Notes under the pieces: generated by a model | What the model was told of the DNA's origin: nothing | The model's database searches: none | What the model saw: the letters and a program-made list of their open reading frames with translations, nothing else | Assembly: GCA_938010765.1 (NCBI GenBank) | Contig: CALLVX010000174.1 | Span: 1 to 35,703, forward strand | Source: an uncultured Flavobacteriaceae bacterium | GTDB taxonomy: Bacteria > Bacteroidota > Bacteroidia > Flavobacteriales > Flavobacteriaceae | Direction: 5' to 3' | DNA length: 35,703 nt | Made by a program: the position numbers and the translations under genes | Shown: piece after piece, positions 23,438 through 31,898 of the stretch | Position numbering within the stretch: the stretch's first letter is position 1 | How the letters are laid out: each line of letters begins with the position of its first letter

Positions 23438-24181
23438 TCATGAAAGCCATCGCTTAAACTCCCCCATTTTTTCAATAGCCACAATGATCGGTTTTTCATC
23501 ATAAAAAGGCACTAACATTAATCGAATACGGGACTTAGAGGTAAAGTACATATCCTTAATTGCATCTCTATGGATGATGAACTGCCTGTTGATCCTAAAA
23601 AAATGGGTAGGATCCAGTGTGGTCACAAGCGTCTTAAGTGTCTCACTCACAGTTACCCTTGCCCCATCTTTGGTAATCATAAATGTGAGCCGCTCTTCTG
23701 AGTAAAAATAAGATACTTCGGATACCGGAATGCTTTTCAGACGGTTATTCATTTTCACAAGAAAACGCTGTTTATACCAATCTGATTCTCCCAGCAATAC
23801 GTTTTTATAGTTTGGAATCTTCCCTTCTTGAAGGGTATTGAATTTCTCCATACTTCTTTGCAAGGCCTCTTTTGAAATGGGTTTTAAAAGATAATCGATA
23901 CTATTCTGTTCAAATGCTTTGATTGCATACTCGGAATATGCCGTTGTAAAAATAATGGGAGATTTTACATCTACTTTTTCAAAAATTTCGAAAGAATGTC
24001 CGTCGACTAAATTGATGTCCATAAAAATCAAATCAATGCTATTATTCCGCAGATATTCAATCGAATCGTTTACAGACCCCGTTATTTTCAAAATAGCAAG
24101 TTCCGGAGCAATCTCTTGTGCCATACGCTGCAATCTTACAGCAGCAATCTCTTCATCTTCAACTATAAGGGTTCGAATCAT
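23438..24181 (-). CDS. LytTR-family response regulator
   Basis: A two-domain transcription regulator of 247 aa. The receiver domain (about 1-120) has the acidic pocket VEDEE (8-12), phosphoacceptor Asp55 in LIFMDINLVDG, the switch TTAYSEYAIKAF near 83 and Lys in DYLLKPIS near 103. The C-terminal LytTR DNA-binding domain (about 140-245) has FLVKMNNRLKSIPVSEVSYF, ERLTFMITKDG and FFRINRQFIIHRDAIK. Its start overlaps the stop of the histidine kinase gene by four bases (ATGA), so the pair is translationally coupled. Being last in a receptor operon, it could regulate that operon, but the target sites cannot be read here. Confidence 0.95.
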   Translation of the reverse strand: MIRTLIVEDEEIAAVRLQRMAQEIAPELAILKITGSVNDSIEYLRNNSIDLIFMDINLVDGHSFEIFEKVDVKSPIIFTTAYSEYAIKAFEQNSIDYLLKPISKEALQRSMEKFNTLQEGKIPNYKNVLLGESDWYKQRFLVKMNNRLKSIPVSEVSYFYSEERLTFMITKDGARVTVSETLKTLVTTLDPTHFFRINRQFIIHRDAIKDMYFTSKSRIRLMLVPFYDEKPIIVAIEKMGEFKRWLS

Positions 24182-25215
24182 GTTTCAGAGGATATTAGGG
24201 GGACTTTGGCAGTATAGTATCCATTAACAAGCCCAAAAGAAGGTACTTTGGAACTAATCAGCTTATACTGGTTCGTTAAATTTTTAAGACCAATGCCGTG
24301 CGAATGGCTTTTAGCCGGACTCGACTTTGGTATGTATTTATTCTTTACAATGACCTGGTCATCTTCGGTATACATTTCAATTTCCAATGGGTGTGCCTTC
24401 CCTATTACATTGTGTTTGATCGCATTTTCTACCAACAATTCCAACGTCATTGGCGGCAGGTATAACTTCAGCATTTTTTGATCAATGGTCGTGTGTAAGA
24501 GCAAATAATCTTTAAAACGAATTTGCTGCAAGGTGATGTATGAATTGATAAGTTGTAATTCTTCTTCGAGGGTCACTACCATTTCCTCACTTTTACTCAG
24601 CGTATAACGGTAAATGTTTGATAGCTCTTGTACGAACTCTTCCGATCTTTCTGAATTTTCCGATACCAAGCCAGCCAGACTATTGAAACTATTGAATAAA
24701 AAATGCGGATTCAACTGCTTTTTCAAAGCATTGTAATTTGCAATTGCCTTTTCGTTCTCATATTCCTTGAGATTTAAAAGGGTCGTCACCCTTTTCTTTT
24801 CCGACTCGAGAAAACCCTCTAATAAGTATACCAAGAAAACGGCCAAGGAACTGCCCACCGCAATTGCAATCAGTGCTAAACCTATAACAGGGCTATTATC
24901 ATCATCAAAGAAATACAAGGTGATTATTCGAAGTATAAAGGCGGTAACAACTATCTTGGATGTTACAAAAACGATCCAAAAAAATGTCTTATACAACTTT
25001 TTGCTTGCGCAAAGTTTTTTGTAATAGACACTCTTTAAAACCGTTTTTCGTAACCGATAAACCAGCACGAAGTAGATCAAGATTACAGGAAAGGCCATGA
25101 TCGCCTCTTTGAGCACCTCGACCGGAGGCTCCTCGAGAATCAACTTCACCAAAAAAATAAGTGCATTGGCGAAGAAGCAGATCAAAAGGTATATATAAAA
25201 TCGTTTTTTTTTCAA
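24178..25215 (-). CDS. LytS-type sensor histidine kinase (His_kinase family)
   Basis: A 345-residue inner-membrane kinase. Four hydrophobic helices are visible: about 5-25, 36-52, 72-96 and 108-136. A coiled-coil linker precedes the His box ALKKQLNPHFLFNSFNSL (phospho-His near 168). The N box is LPPMTLELLVENAIKHN near 252-268, and the ATP-binding G box is HGIGLKNLTNQY near 305. There is no large periplasmic sensing domain, so the signal is likely sensed in the membrane or from the neighbouring outer-membrane components. It lies 21 bases after the DUF4249 gene and overlaps the response regulator by four bases. Confidence 0.94.
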   Translation of the reverse strand: MKKKRFYIYLLICFFANALIFLVKLILEEPPVEVLKEAIMAFPVILIYFVLVYRLRKTVLKSVYYKKLCASKKLYKTFFWIVFVTSKIVVTAFILRIITLYFFDDDNSPVIGLALIAIAVGSSLAVFLVYLLEGFLESEKKRVTTLLNLKEYENEKAIANYNALKKQLNPHFLFNSFNSLAGLVSENSERSEEFVQELSNIYRYTLSKSEEMVVTLEEELQLINSYITLQQIRFKDYLLLHTTIDQKMLKLYLPPMTLELLVENAIKHNVIGKAHPLEIEMYTEDDQVIVKNKYIPKSSPAKSHSHGIGLKNLTNQYKLISSKVPSFGLVNGYYTAKVPLISSET

Positions 25216-25236
25216 AGCGTTGGCCTTTTCGGTTTT

Positions 25237-26109
25237 TTACTCTCTAATTATCAGCTTTGCTTCTTCCACATCTGCGGCATAAAAGAAACCCAAGGGCCGG
25301 TTTGCACTATTGGTCAAATTTTTAACATTACCCCTTATAGATTCGGGAGGAGGGTTTCCTACAAAGCTGAAACCACCGGCGCTACTCTGAACAAAAACCT
25401 CATAAAGATAGTCATAATAGTGCTCAGAAATTCCCAGTTGCTGTACGATCGCCTCGTCTCCGATCTCAAAGATAATCTCATCGTTCGGGTTCACACCAAC
25501 ACGTTGCTGTCCATCAAAAAACTCATCGGAAATTACCAATACATCGCTATTTCCCGGATCGGGAACCACAATGAACTCGCCATTTCTGGCAATTCTATGA
25601 TAATAAAAATTTGCTATTCCTTCGGGATCCGTAGTATCGAACTTGGCGAAATACCCTTCATCTGTCACTAAAGTCTCTTCTTCGAATACCGAATATATCG
25701 CATCAAAAAGGGGTACTTCATTTAAAGTTTCAGTCGCTTCGTATTCTTCTTCATTCCAAATAATTTTCAAGGTATATTCCCCATTCACCACAGGTGCTAT
25801 TTCGGTGTTTTCATAAAAGCCATCACCAGCATAGCTAAAAACATATGGGGTGTTACCGTCCGAAACTGTCACTACGGCATCCTCGACCAAGGGAGTTTGC
25901 GTATCATTGTTTAAAAAATCTCTGGTGGTCGTAAGTCGGATGCGTTGCCTGTCAAGTGGATTTTTAAGGTTTCGCTCCAAACCACCTTCTATGATTAATT
26001 TAGGCGCCGCGGTCTCAATGGTCAGGTCATTTGTTACGTCTACTTCACAGGATGAAAAAGTTACACACGAAATGACGATTAGTAAATAGGTATTAAAGCG
26101 TGTTTTCAT
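25237..26109 (-). CDS. DUF4249 lipoprotein, receptor-associated
   Basis: A 290-residue exported lipoprotein. The signal MKTRFNTYLLIVISCVTFSSC ends in a lipoprotein cysteine near residue 21. The mature protein starts with PKLIIEGGLERN and has beta-rich repeats (VVTVSDGNTPYVFSY, GDGFYEN, GEYTLKIIWNEEEYEATETL) typical of DUF4249. DUF4249 proteins are commonly encoded directly after TonB-dependent receptors in Bacteroidota, and are thought to sit on the cell surface and contact the substrate or receptor. Here its start is nine bases after the receptor stop. The ligand is unknown. Confidence 0.88.
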   Translation of the reverse strand: MKTRFNTYLLIVISCVTFSSCEVDVTNDLTIETAAPKLIIEGGLERNLKNPLDRQRIRLTTTRDFLNNDTQTPLVEDAVVTVSDGNTPYVFSYAGDGFYENTEIAPVVNGEYTLKIIWNEEEYEATETLNEVPLFDAIYSVFEEETLVTDEGYFAKFDTTDPEGIANFYYHRIARNGEFIVVPDPGNSDVLVISDEFFDGQQRVGVNPNDEIIFEIGDEAIVQQLGISEHYYDYLYEVFVQSSAGGFSFVGNPPPESIRGNVKNLTNSANRPLGFFYAADVEEAKLIIRE

Positions 26110-26118
26110 AACTAGGTC

Positions 26119-28506
26119 TTAAAATTTAAATTCATATGAGATACTCGGTAAAGGAAAACCAAAAATAGAAAGCTTGGTAGCTTGTGTTTGACCGGTGGCA
26201 ACTTCTTGATCATTCACTTCACTTACTTCTGAAAAGTAGATAGAAGAGGCATTTTGTCTTGCATAGACATTGACCAAGCCAAAGGTCCATTTCCCATTCT
26301 TACCCGATTTTGGGTTTAAGGTCGCAGAAATATCCAATCGGTGATAGGCCGGTAACCGATTTCCATTTCTATCGGAATAGTCTGCCAGTACTAGGCCGTT
26401 TTGGGAATACCTCCCCGTTGGATAGGTCACCGGTCGGCCCGATCCAAAAATAAAGTTTGCTCCAAAATCCCATCTGTTGTTCAGCTTATAAATTCCAACG
26501 AGATTCAGTTCATGCAATTGATCACTGTTGGTGGGGTAGTATTGGTTGTTGTTGATTCCCAATACCTTTGATTCGGAACGTGCAAGCGTATAACTTAACC
26601 AGCCCGTAAGCTTCCCTTCATTTTTATTGACTTGGAGTTCCAAGCCATAGGCCCTCCCATTCCCTTGTACAAATTCGGTTTCAACACTCTCCGTAAAAAG
26701 GAGATCGGCACCATTTTTAAAGTCTGTCACGTCCCGAATATTCTTATAATACCCTTCTAAAGAAAGATCATAGGCACCTTCTTTGAATGTCTTGAAGTAC
26801 CCCAGCGCATATTGATCCAATGACTGTGGTTTTAGGTACGTACCGCTGGGAGCCCATACATCTAAAGGCGTGGCTGAAGTGGTATTTGAAATAAGATGCA
26901 AATACTGATTCATTCTATTGTAACTCGCCTTTACAGAACTGTTATCGGTAAGAAGGTAGCGCATCGAAAAACGAGGTTCAAATGCAGTATAGCTTTTGAT
27001 GGTTTCTCCCGACTTATAAGTAGTTGTCCCCACCACCGGGTTTACAATATAATTATCCAATTCAGAATCATAGGTCAACGGGTTGCCTGTTTCATATTGG
27101 TTTACTTCTGCTTTTCCCAACCGATTAAATGTAGACCATCGAAGTCCGTATTGCAAACTCAACTTCTCAGACACCTTTTGCTGATAGTCTACATAGGTAC
27201 CGGTTTCAAAGGCAAAATTATCCTGAAAGGTCTGGGGCACCACAGACGAACCTTTCAAAGGTGATATTTGCCCGGGTTTAAAGTTGTAGTAGGTAAAATC
27301 AGTCCCCACTTTCACAGTGTTGTTGCCATTGATAAACCAAGAAAGGCGCGGTTTAAAGTTGTAATTGTTAATGACCGACTTCCACCTGAATTCGGCCCCG
27401 GAGCGTAGGTTATCGAGATTGTAGCTATAATTGCTATAAATACCGGAAGCCTGTAGAAACAGTTTATCACTTAAAACGCTGGAACATCGCAAGGTACCGC
27501 TCCCATTGCCCCAAAATGTATTCACCAACCCCTTGACACCAAACTTGTCCCTACCAAAATAACCCGATAAATAAAGTTTGTTGTTTTCATTTAGTTCATA
27601 ATTCGCTTTCAAGTTCAAGTCATAGAAATAAGCCGAGACATCTTTGAATTCTGAGGACAGAAATGTAAAGGCATCTGCATACGATCGTCTTCCGGCAATC
27701 ATATAACTTCCCTTGCCTTCCTTTGCTTCCCCTTTTCCCAATGGCCCCTCTACCAATGCCTTTGCCGAAATGAGCCCTACCGATGCCAAGCCGTTAAACT
27801 CTTTCGCATTCCCTTCGCGTTGCTTTACATCGAGCACGGAAGATAAGCGCCCCCCATACATGGCAGGTATTCCGCCTTTATAGAGCTTAACATCTTTAAT
27901 GGCATCTGAGTTAAAAACTGAGAAAAAACCAAATAGATGCGAAGAATTATACAAGGTCGCCTCATCCAAAAGCACAAGGTTCTGATCGGCAGAACCACCC
28001 CGTACATTAAAGCCTGAAGCCGCCTCGTTCACACTGGAAACCCCCGGTAATAATTGAATTGATTTGACCAAATCAGGTTCTCCCAATATGGCAGGTATCT
28101 TTTTAATCGTTTCTGTCTTCAGGGTAGCAACGCTCATTTCGGTAGACGTAATCGCTTTTGCGACCCTGTTCGATTTGACCACTACCTCATCGAGCTCGTT
28201 CGTTTCCTCTACCAGCTCAAAGTTGATTTTTTGATTCCCTTGAAGCGTTATCTCTTGGCGAATCGTTTGAAATCCCAAGTAGCTGATTTCCAAAGCATAA
28301 TTGTCTGCAGGAAGCGTAATCGAATAGAAACCATACTCGTTGGTCGTAGTTCCTATAGAACCATTTAGTACAAGAGTAACCCCAAACAACTTTTCACTTG
28401 AAGAGGCTTCTTGTATATAACCGCTTAGGGTAAATTCTTGTTGACCGTAGAGCAGTCCGCTATATAAAATGCATCCTAACCAAACAGCCATTTTTAAATT
28501 TGTCAT
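26119..28506 (-). CDS. TonB-dependent receptor with carboxypeptidase-like N-terminal domain
   Basis: A 795-residue outer-membrane transporter. A signal peptide (cleaved about GQQ, near 22) is followed by a CarbopepD_reg_2-like domain at about 24-110 (FTLSGYIQEASSSEKLFGVT, YGFYSITLPADNYALEISYLGF). The plug follows (TIKKIPAILGEPDLVKSIQL, GFNVRGGSADQNLVLLDEAT) and then a 22-strand-type barrel rich in aromatic strands, ending ISYEFKF. It lacks a SusD partner; a DUF4249 lipoprotein follows instead. It heads a four-gene operon with a histidine kinase and a response regulator. The substrate (siderophore, metal, vitamin or other) cannot be told. A 119-bp repeat array lies upstream. Confidence 0.93.
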   Translation of the reverse strand: MTNLKMAVWLGCILYSGLLYGQQEFTLSGYIQEASSSEKLFGVTLVLNGSIGTTTNEYGFYSITLPADNYALEISYLGFQTIRQEITLQGNQKINFELVEETNELDEVVVKSNRVAKAITSTEMSVATLKTETIKKIPAILGEPDLVKSIQLLPGVSSVNEAASGFNVRGGSADQNLVLLDEATLYNSSHLFGFFSVFNSDAIKDVKLYKGGIPAMYGGRLSSVLDVKQREGNAKEFNGLASVGLISAKALVEGPLGKGEAKEGKGSYMIAGRRSYADAFTFLSSEFKDVSAYFYDLNLKANYELNENNKLYLSGYFGRDKFGVKGLVNTFWGNGSGTLRCSSVLSDKLFLQASGIYSNYSYNLDNLRSGAEFRWKSVINNYNFKPRLSWFINGNNTVKVGTDFTYYNFKPGQISPLKGSSVVPQTFQDNFAFETGTYVDYQQKVSEKLSLQYGLRWSTFNRLGKAEVNQYETGNPLTYDSELDNYIVNPVVGTTTYKSGETIKSYTAFEPRFSMRYLLTDNSSVKASYNRMNQYLHLISNTTSATPLDVWAPSGTYLKPQSLDQYALGYFKTFKEGAYDLSLEGYYKNIRDVTDFKNGADLLFTESVETEFVQGNGRAYGLELQVNKNEGKLTGWLSYTLARSESKVLGINNNQYYPTNSDQLHELNLVGIYKLNNRWDFGANFIFGSGRPVTYPTGRYSQNGLVLADYSDRNGNRLPAYHRLDISATLNPKSGKNGKWTFGLVNVYARQNASSIYFSEVSEVNDQEVATGQTQATKLSIFGFPLPSISYEFKF

Positions 28507-28627
28507 TAGATTTTCAGTTTTAGTTTACAGGACGAAACTAAAACCAAGGCGTATCTAAAAAATTCCTTTTCGGATAGAACTGGGAAAAAGCGGTTAAAAC
28601 TTGGAAAAAGGTGTTTGAAGAAATCTG
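28507..28627. other. Leader region of the receptor operon
   Basis: 120 bases before the receptor gene hold AT-rich DNA with no perfect TAnnTTTG match; TAGTTTCG at about 28523-28530 on the minus strand is one base off. Beyond it the tandem repeat array begins. Confidence 0.5.
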
Positions 28628-29048
28628 CCTAGCGGCTTACGTCATTTTTTTTATGCCCAAACCCCTGAATATGTTATTCGGGTTTCTTCGCCTGCGAGGG
28701 ATTGCATATGCCCGATTGCGGCCACGGCTGCAAATAGAATTCCCAAGCCTAGAGGCTTGCGTAATTTTTTTATGCCCAAACCCCTGAATATACTATTCGG
28801 GTTTCTTCGCCTGCGAGTGATTGCATATCCCTAATTGAGACCACGGCTGCAAATAGAATTCCCAAGCCTAGCGGCTTGCGTAATTTTTTTATGCCCAAAA
28901 TCTCGAAAATGCTGTTCGGTTTCATTTGGAGACAAGGGATTGCATATCCCTGGTTGCGACCACTACTGCAAATAGGGCTCCGAAGCCTAGCGGCTTGCGT
29001 AATTTTTTTATGCCCAAATCCCTGAATATACTATTCGGGTTTGGGCAT
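28628..29048. repeat. Tandem array of about 119-bp units (three full copies and part of a fourth)
   Basis: Units begin CCTAGCGGCTT(G/A)CGT and start at 28628, 28748, 28867 and 28986, i.e. periods of 120, 119 and 119 bases; the fourth is cut short. Each starts with AAGCC-TAGC-GGCTT (short hairpin; AAGCC from the preceding unit), then ATTTTTTTATGCCCAAA, an inverted repeat AAACCC..GAATA..TATTC.GGGTTT, CATATCCCT, and CGGCTGCAAATAGAATTCCC. Copy 3 has changed bases but keeps CGAA/TTCG pairing. Copy 4 ends in a 16-bp perfect stem (29003-29018 with 29040-29055). It sits between tRNA-Val(TAC) and the receptor operon and has no reading frame. The origin and function are unknown. Confidence 0.88.
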
Positions 29049-29081
29049 AAAAAAATTCCGATAAACTACGTTTATCGGAAT
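29049..29081 (-). terminator. Terminator after tRNA-Val(TAC)
   Basis: ATTCCGATAAA (29055-29065) pairs perfectly with TTTATCGGAAT (29071-29081) with a five-base loop CTACG. On the minus strand the stem is followed by a T run (plus-strand As at 29049-29055). It lies 11 bases past the tRNA 3' end and next to the last repeat copy. Confidence 0.88.
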
Positions 29082-29092
29082 CCTGCTTGATG

Positions 29093-29167
29093 TGGGCAAT
29101 GAGGGATTCGAACCCCCGACCCCCTCGGTGTAAACGAGGTGCTCTAAACCAACTGAGCTAATTGCCC
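29093..29167 (-). tRNA. tRNA-Val, anticodon TAC
   Basis: A 75-nt cloverleaf on the minus strand. The acceptor stem is GGGCAAT/ATTGCCC with discriminator A. The D arm carries GCTC...GAGC. The anticodon stem is CCTCG/CGAGG around TTTACAC, giving anticodon TAC (valine codon GUA and wobble partners). The T arm is CGGGG-TTCGAAT-CCCTC (one G-T pair). CCA is not encoded. A strong terminator follows. Confidence 0.94.
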
Positions 29168-29226
29168 GTAAAGGTGTGCAAATATAGAACGTTTTTGGAA
29201 ACGCCAAAAGAAAAAAGACTAAAAAA

Positions 29227-30438
29227 TTAAAGTACTTCCGCTACTACGAAATTACTGCCCCCAACAAAAATAAGATCGGTCGCTTTCGCCCTTTCTTTTG
29301 CGGCTTTCAATGCCGCCTTCACCGAGTGATATACGGTACCCGTAAGGTCAAAATCAATGGCGTTTTTTTGTAGTATCCCGGTATCTAACCCTCGGGGAAT
29401 ATCTGGTCTGCAAAAATAGTACTGCGCATTTTTTGGAAACAGGGGAAGAATAGCATCGAGATCCTTTCCCTTTACGAAGCCAAGCACCATATGCAGCGCA
29501 TCGAACTCTTGTTGAAGCAATTGCTTTAAAACCAACTGCAGACCTTCGCTATTATGAGCAGTATCACATATAGTAAGAGGCGTATTTTCCAATACCTGCC
29601 AACGCCCTAAAAGGCCCGTATTGTGAACCACCTTCGCCAGCCCTGAAACAATATGTTCGTCATTTACTTCAAAGGCCGATAGTTCTTTCAATACCGCAAC
29701 AACGCCCCGACTGTTCTTTTTCTGATAACTTCCTAGCAGGCTTGTTGCAAAAGCAGGTTGTTTTCCCTGATCCGCAAAAATCAACTTGGCATCGCATTCG
29801 TTGGCTACACTTTTAAATACCGCTGCCGTTTCATCCTGATATTCACTGATGACTACCGGTACTCCCTTCTTAATAATACCTGCTTTTTCGTAGGCAATTT
29901 TCTCCAAGGTATTCCCTAGCATATCGGTATGATCAAAGCCTATGTTCGTAATAAGGGACACTTCGGGACGTATGATATTCGTAGAATCGAGACGCCCGCC
30001 CAAACCAACTTCGATAATGGCGATGTCTACTTTCTTTTTTGCAAAGTATGAAAAGGCCATGCCTACCGTCATCTCAAAAAACGAAAGTTGATGGGTTTCG
30101 AAAAAACCCTTGTTTTCCGCTATGAATCCAGAGACGAAATTTTCACTTACTTGCTTTCCGTTGATTCTAATGCGTTCCCGAAAATCCTTTAAATGTGGAG
30201 AGGTATAAAGGCCCACCGTATAGCCTGCTTCCTGCAGTACCGAAGCCAGCATATGGCTGCTTGAGCCTTTGCCATTGGTGCCCCCTACATGAATACTTTT
30301 GAATTTGTTTTCAGGATGCCCTAAGTGTTCGGCGAGTAATTTGGTCTTATCGAGCTTCGCATTGAATGCCGCTTTCCCTTTTTGTTGGTACATTGGTAGT
30401 TGGCGAAACATCCAATCAAGGGTCTCTTGGTAGGTCAC
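29227..30438 (-). CDS. folC: Bifunctional dihydrofolate synthase/folylpolyglutamate synthase
   Basis: This cytosolic ligase joins glutamate to dihydropteroate and to folates. The 403-residue sequence has the Mur-ligase-like P-loop SIHVGGTNGKGSSSHML near 48-65, GLYTSPHLKDFRERIRING near 76-94, the Glu-rich IAIIEVGLGGRLDSTNII near 139-156, then ITNIGFDHTDMLG near 163-175 and KAGIIKKGVP near 185. The C-terminal domain has DTAHNSEGL near 287-295 and VLGFVKGKD near 316. Length is normal. It starts directly after the tonB stop (adjacent bases), suggesting one transcript with exbB-exbD-tonB, though the pathways are unrelated. Confidence 0.95.
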   Translation of the reverse strand: MTYQETLDWMFRQLPMYQQKGKAAFNAKLDKTKLLAEHLGHPENKFKSIHVGGTNGKGSSSHMLASVLQEAGYTVGLYTSPHLKDFRERIRINGKQVSENFVSGFIAENKGFFETHQLSFFEMTVGMAFSYFAKKKVDIAIIEVGLGGRLDSTNIIRPEVSLITNIGFDHTDMLGNTLEKIAYEKAGIIKKGVPVVISEYQDETAAVFKSVANECDAKLIFADQGKQPAFATSLLGSYQKKNSRGVVAVLKELSAFEVNDEHIVSGLAKVVHNTGLLGRWQVLENTPLTICDTAHNSEGLQLVLKQLLQQEFDALHMVLGFVKGKDLDAILPLFPKNAQYYFCRPDIPRGLDTGILQKNAIDFDLTGTVYHSVKAALKAAKERAKATDLIFVGGSNFVVAEVL

Positions 30439-31383
30439 TTATTCCCCCAGTTTAAAATTGACCACTACAAAACCTACTTGTTGGCTCGGCGCCTTTGAAT
30501 CGAGGTTCCATTTGTGCATAAATGCCGTCTTCTTGGCCGGTTCCAACAAGCAAGCCGCATTGTTGGTCGTGCCTCGTACACCCGGAGTTGCGCTGATAAC
30601 CTTCCCGTTTCTATCTACAATGATCTTGACGACCACGCGCCCTTCTTGGTTGCATTCTTGCTGTACTTTTCCTTTGTTGACCAACGATCGTCCATTAAGT
30701 CCATAGCCTCCTGTGCCACTTCCCGAACCGGGGCTACCGTAATAACTGGTTGCGTAGGGGTCACCATCTGGTTGTCCTTTATCTCCTGCCCTATTATCAT
30801 CTCCTTCCGAGCCAGATGCAGTACCATCGGACTTATTCAGGCCGCCCATCATCTCATCGAGTTTTCTCTTTTTTGCTTCTTGTTCCCGTTGCGCTTTTTC
30901 CTCGGCCTCTCTTTTTTGCTGTGCTATTTTAGCTGCCTTGGCCTTCTCTCTCCGTGCCTCGTCTGCGGCTTTTTTCTTCGCCGCTTTTACGGCTTCATCG
31001 GCCTTGCGCTTCGCATCTTTGGCCTGCTTGATCTTAATGGCCTCCTCATCTTCACTGGTCAATACTTTTTCAGAAGGGGTCTCCTTTGCCGAAACTTCTT
31101 CGGGTACTTCTTCTTTGACCTCTTCAACCACTTCTTCAACAGCCTGCTCTTGTTTTGTTGGTTCTACAGGAGGCATATCCAAGGGCTCAGATCTAATTTT
31201 TTCTTTGGGTTGTACCTGTCCACTCCCGAAATCGGTCGTGCCAAAATTTACCGAAATACCATTTTCAAGAGGGGGGTCCATGTAGTTGAGGCCTATATAG
31301 AATAATATAAGCAACAGCACACTTAGGAGTAAGGTGGTAAGTGTGAAAGATTGTTTTTTGTGTCTCGTATCTAGTAACGACAT
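30439..31383 (-). CDS. tonB: TonB-family energy transducer with long charged linker
   Basis: This periplasm-spanning protein transfers inner-membrane energy to outer-membrane receptors. One N-terminal membrane helix (about 15-34, LTTLLLSVLLLILFYIGL) is followed by a Pro/Glu/Lys/Ala-rich rod: PPVEPTKQEQAVEEVVEEVK, then KAKAAKIAQQKREAEEKAQR, about 60-180. A Gly/Ser-rich stretch (about 195-232) leads to a short C-terminal domain (VVVKIIVDRNGKVISATPGV, NNAACLLEPAKKTAF, VGFVVVNFKLGE). The TolA-like coiled rod is long but common in this phylum. It shares one base with the exbD stop (TAATG), so exbD and tonB are coupled. An uncharacterised choice between TonB and TolA function remains. Confidence 0.88.
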   Translation of the reverse strand: MSLLDTRHKKQSFTLTTLLLSVLLLILFYIGLNYMDPPLENGISVNFGTTDFGSGQVQPKEKIRSEPLDMPPVEPTKQEQAVEEVVEEVKEEVPEEVSAKETPSEKVLTSEDEEAIKIKQAKDAKRKADEAVKAAKKKAADEARREKAKAAKIAQQKREAEEKAQREQEAKKRKLDEMMGGLNKSDGTASGSEGDDNRAGDKGQPDGDPYATSYYGSPGSGSGTGGYGLNGRSLVNKGKVQQECNQEGRVVVKIIVDRNGKVISATPGVRGTTNNAACLLEPAKKTAFMHKWNLDSKAPSQQVGFVVVNFKLGE

Positions 31384-31769
31384 TAATTGGGTCGCACGGC
31401 CAAGATTACTTTGTAATTGTTCCTATTGGCAATATCCATAACGTTGACCGCTTCTTTGATTGCAACGCTTTCTTCTGCCCTCAGAATAATCGTGGGTTTC
31501 TCTTGTCCTTCCAGTGCCTTTTTTAATTCAATTTCTATGTATTCTCCGTTGATTCTCTCGTTATTCACAAAATATTGTAGGTTCTTATCAATACTTACAG
31601 AAACATTTTGTGTATTGGTCGACTTGCCCTTTGCTTTTGGGAGCAACAAATCCAGCGCATTGGGTGAATTTGCCGTAAGCATAAAGAATATCAGCAATAG
31701 AAATACAATATCCGTCATAGACGACATACTGAAATCCGGGCTTACTTTATTTCTTCCTTTTAACTTCAC
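31383..31769 (-). CDS. exbD: ExbD/TolR family biopolymer transport protein
   Basis: 128 residues, normal for the family. The N-terminus MKLKGRNKVSPDFSMSSMTD is followed by the single membrane helix IVFLLLIFFMLT, with the conserved proton-channel aspartate (Asp20 of MTDIVF). The C-terminal periplasmic domain has NVSVSIDKNLQYFVNNE and TIILRAEESVAIKEAVNVMD. It works with ExbB to harness proton flow for TonB. It lies after exbB with a 129-base gap and overlaps tonB by one base. Confidence 0.93.
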   Translation of the reverse strand: MKLKGRNKVSPDFSMSSMTDIVFLLLIFFMLTANSPNALDLLLPKAKGKSTNTQNVSVSIDKNLQYFVNNERINGEYIEIELKKALEGQEKPTIILRAEESVAIKEAVNVMDIANRNNYKVILAVRPN

Positions 31770-31898
31770 GTTCGATTTGTTTTTTTTAGCACTTAACTCG
31801 TAGCGTGCACTTTCGCTATTGTCTTTTTTATATTTCTTTGAAAAAGAGAAGTGTCTATTTTAATACGTGTATGCACTGCTCGCTTTGCCTAATACCTC

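Noticed and set aside
28628..29048. Repeat array considered as CRISPR
   Set aside because: Units are about 119 bp head to tail with no short repeat/variable spacer alternation and no cas genes nearby.
30514..31305. A 263-codon open frame on the plus strand, antisense to tonB
   Set aside because: It is the shadow of the Lys/Glu/Ala-rich tonB rod; its translation is low-complexity Phe/Leu/Cys and matches nothing.
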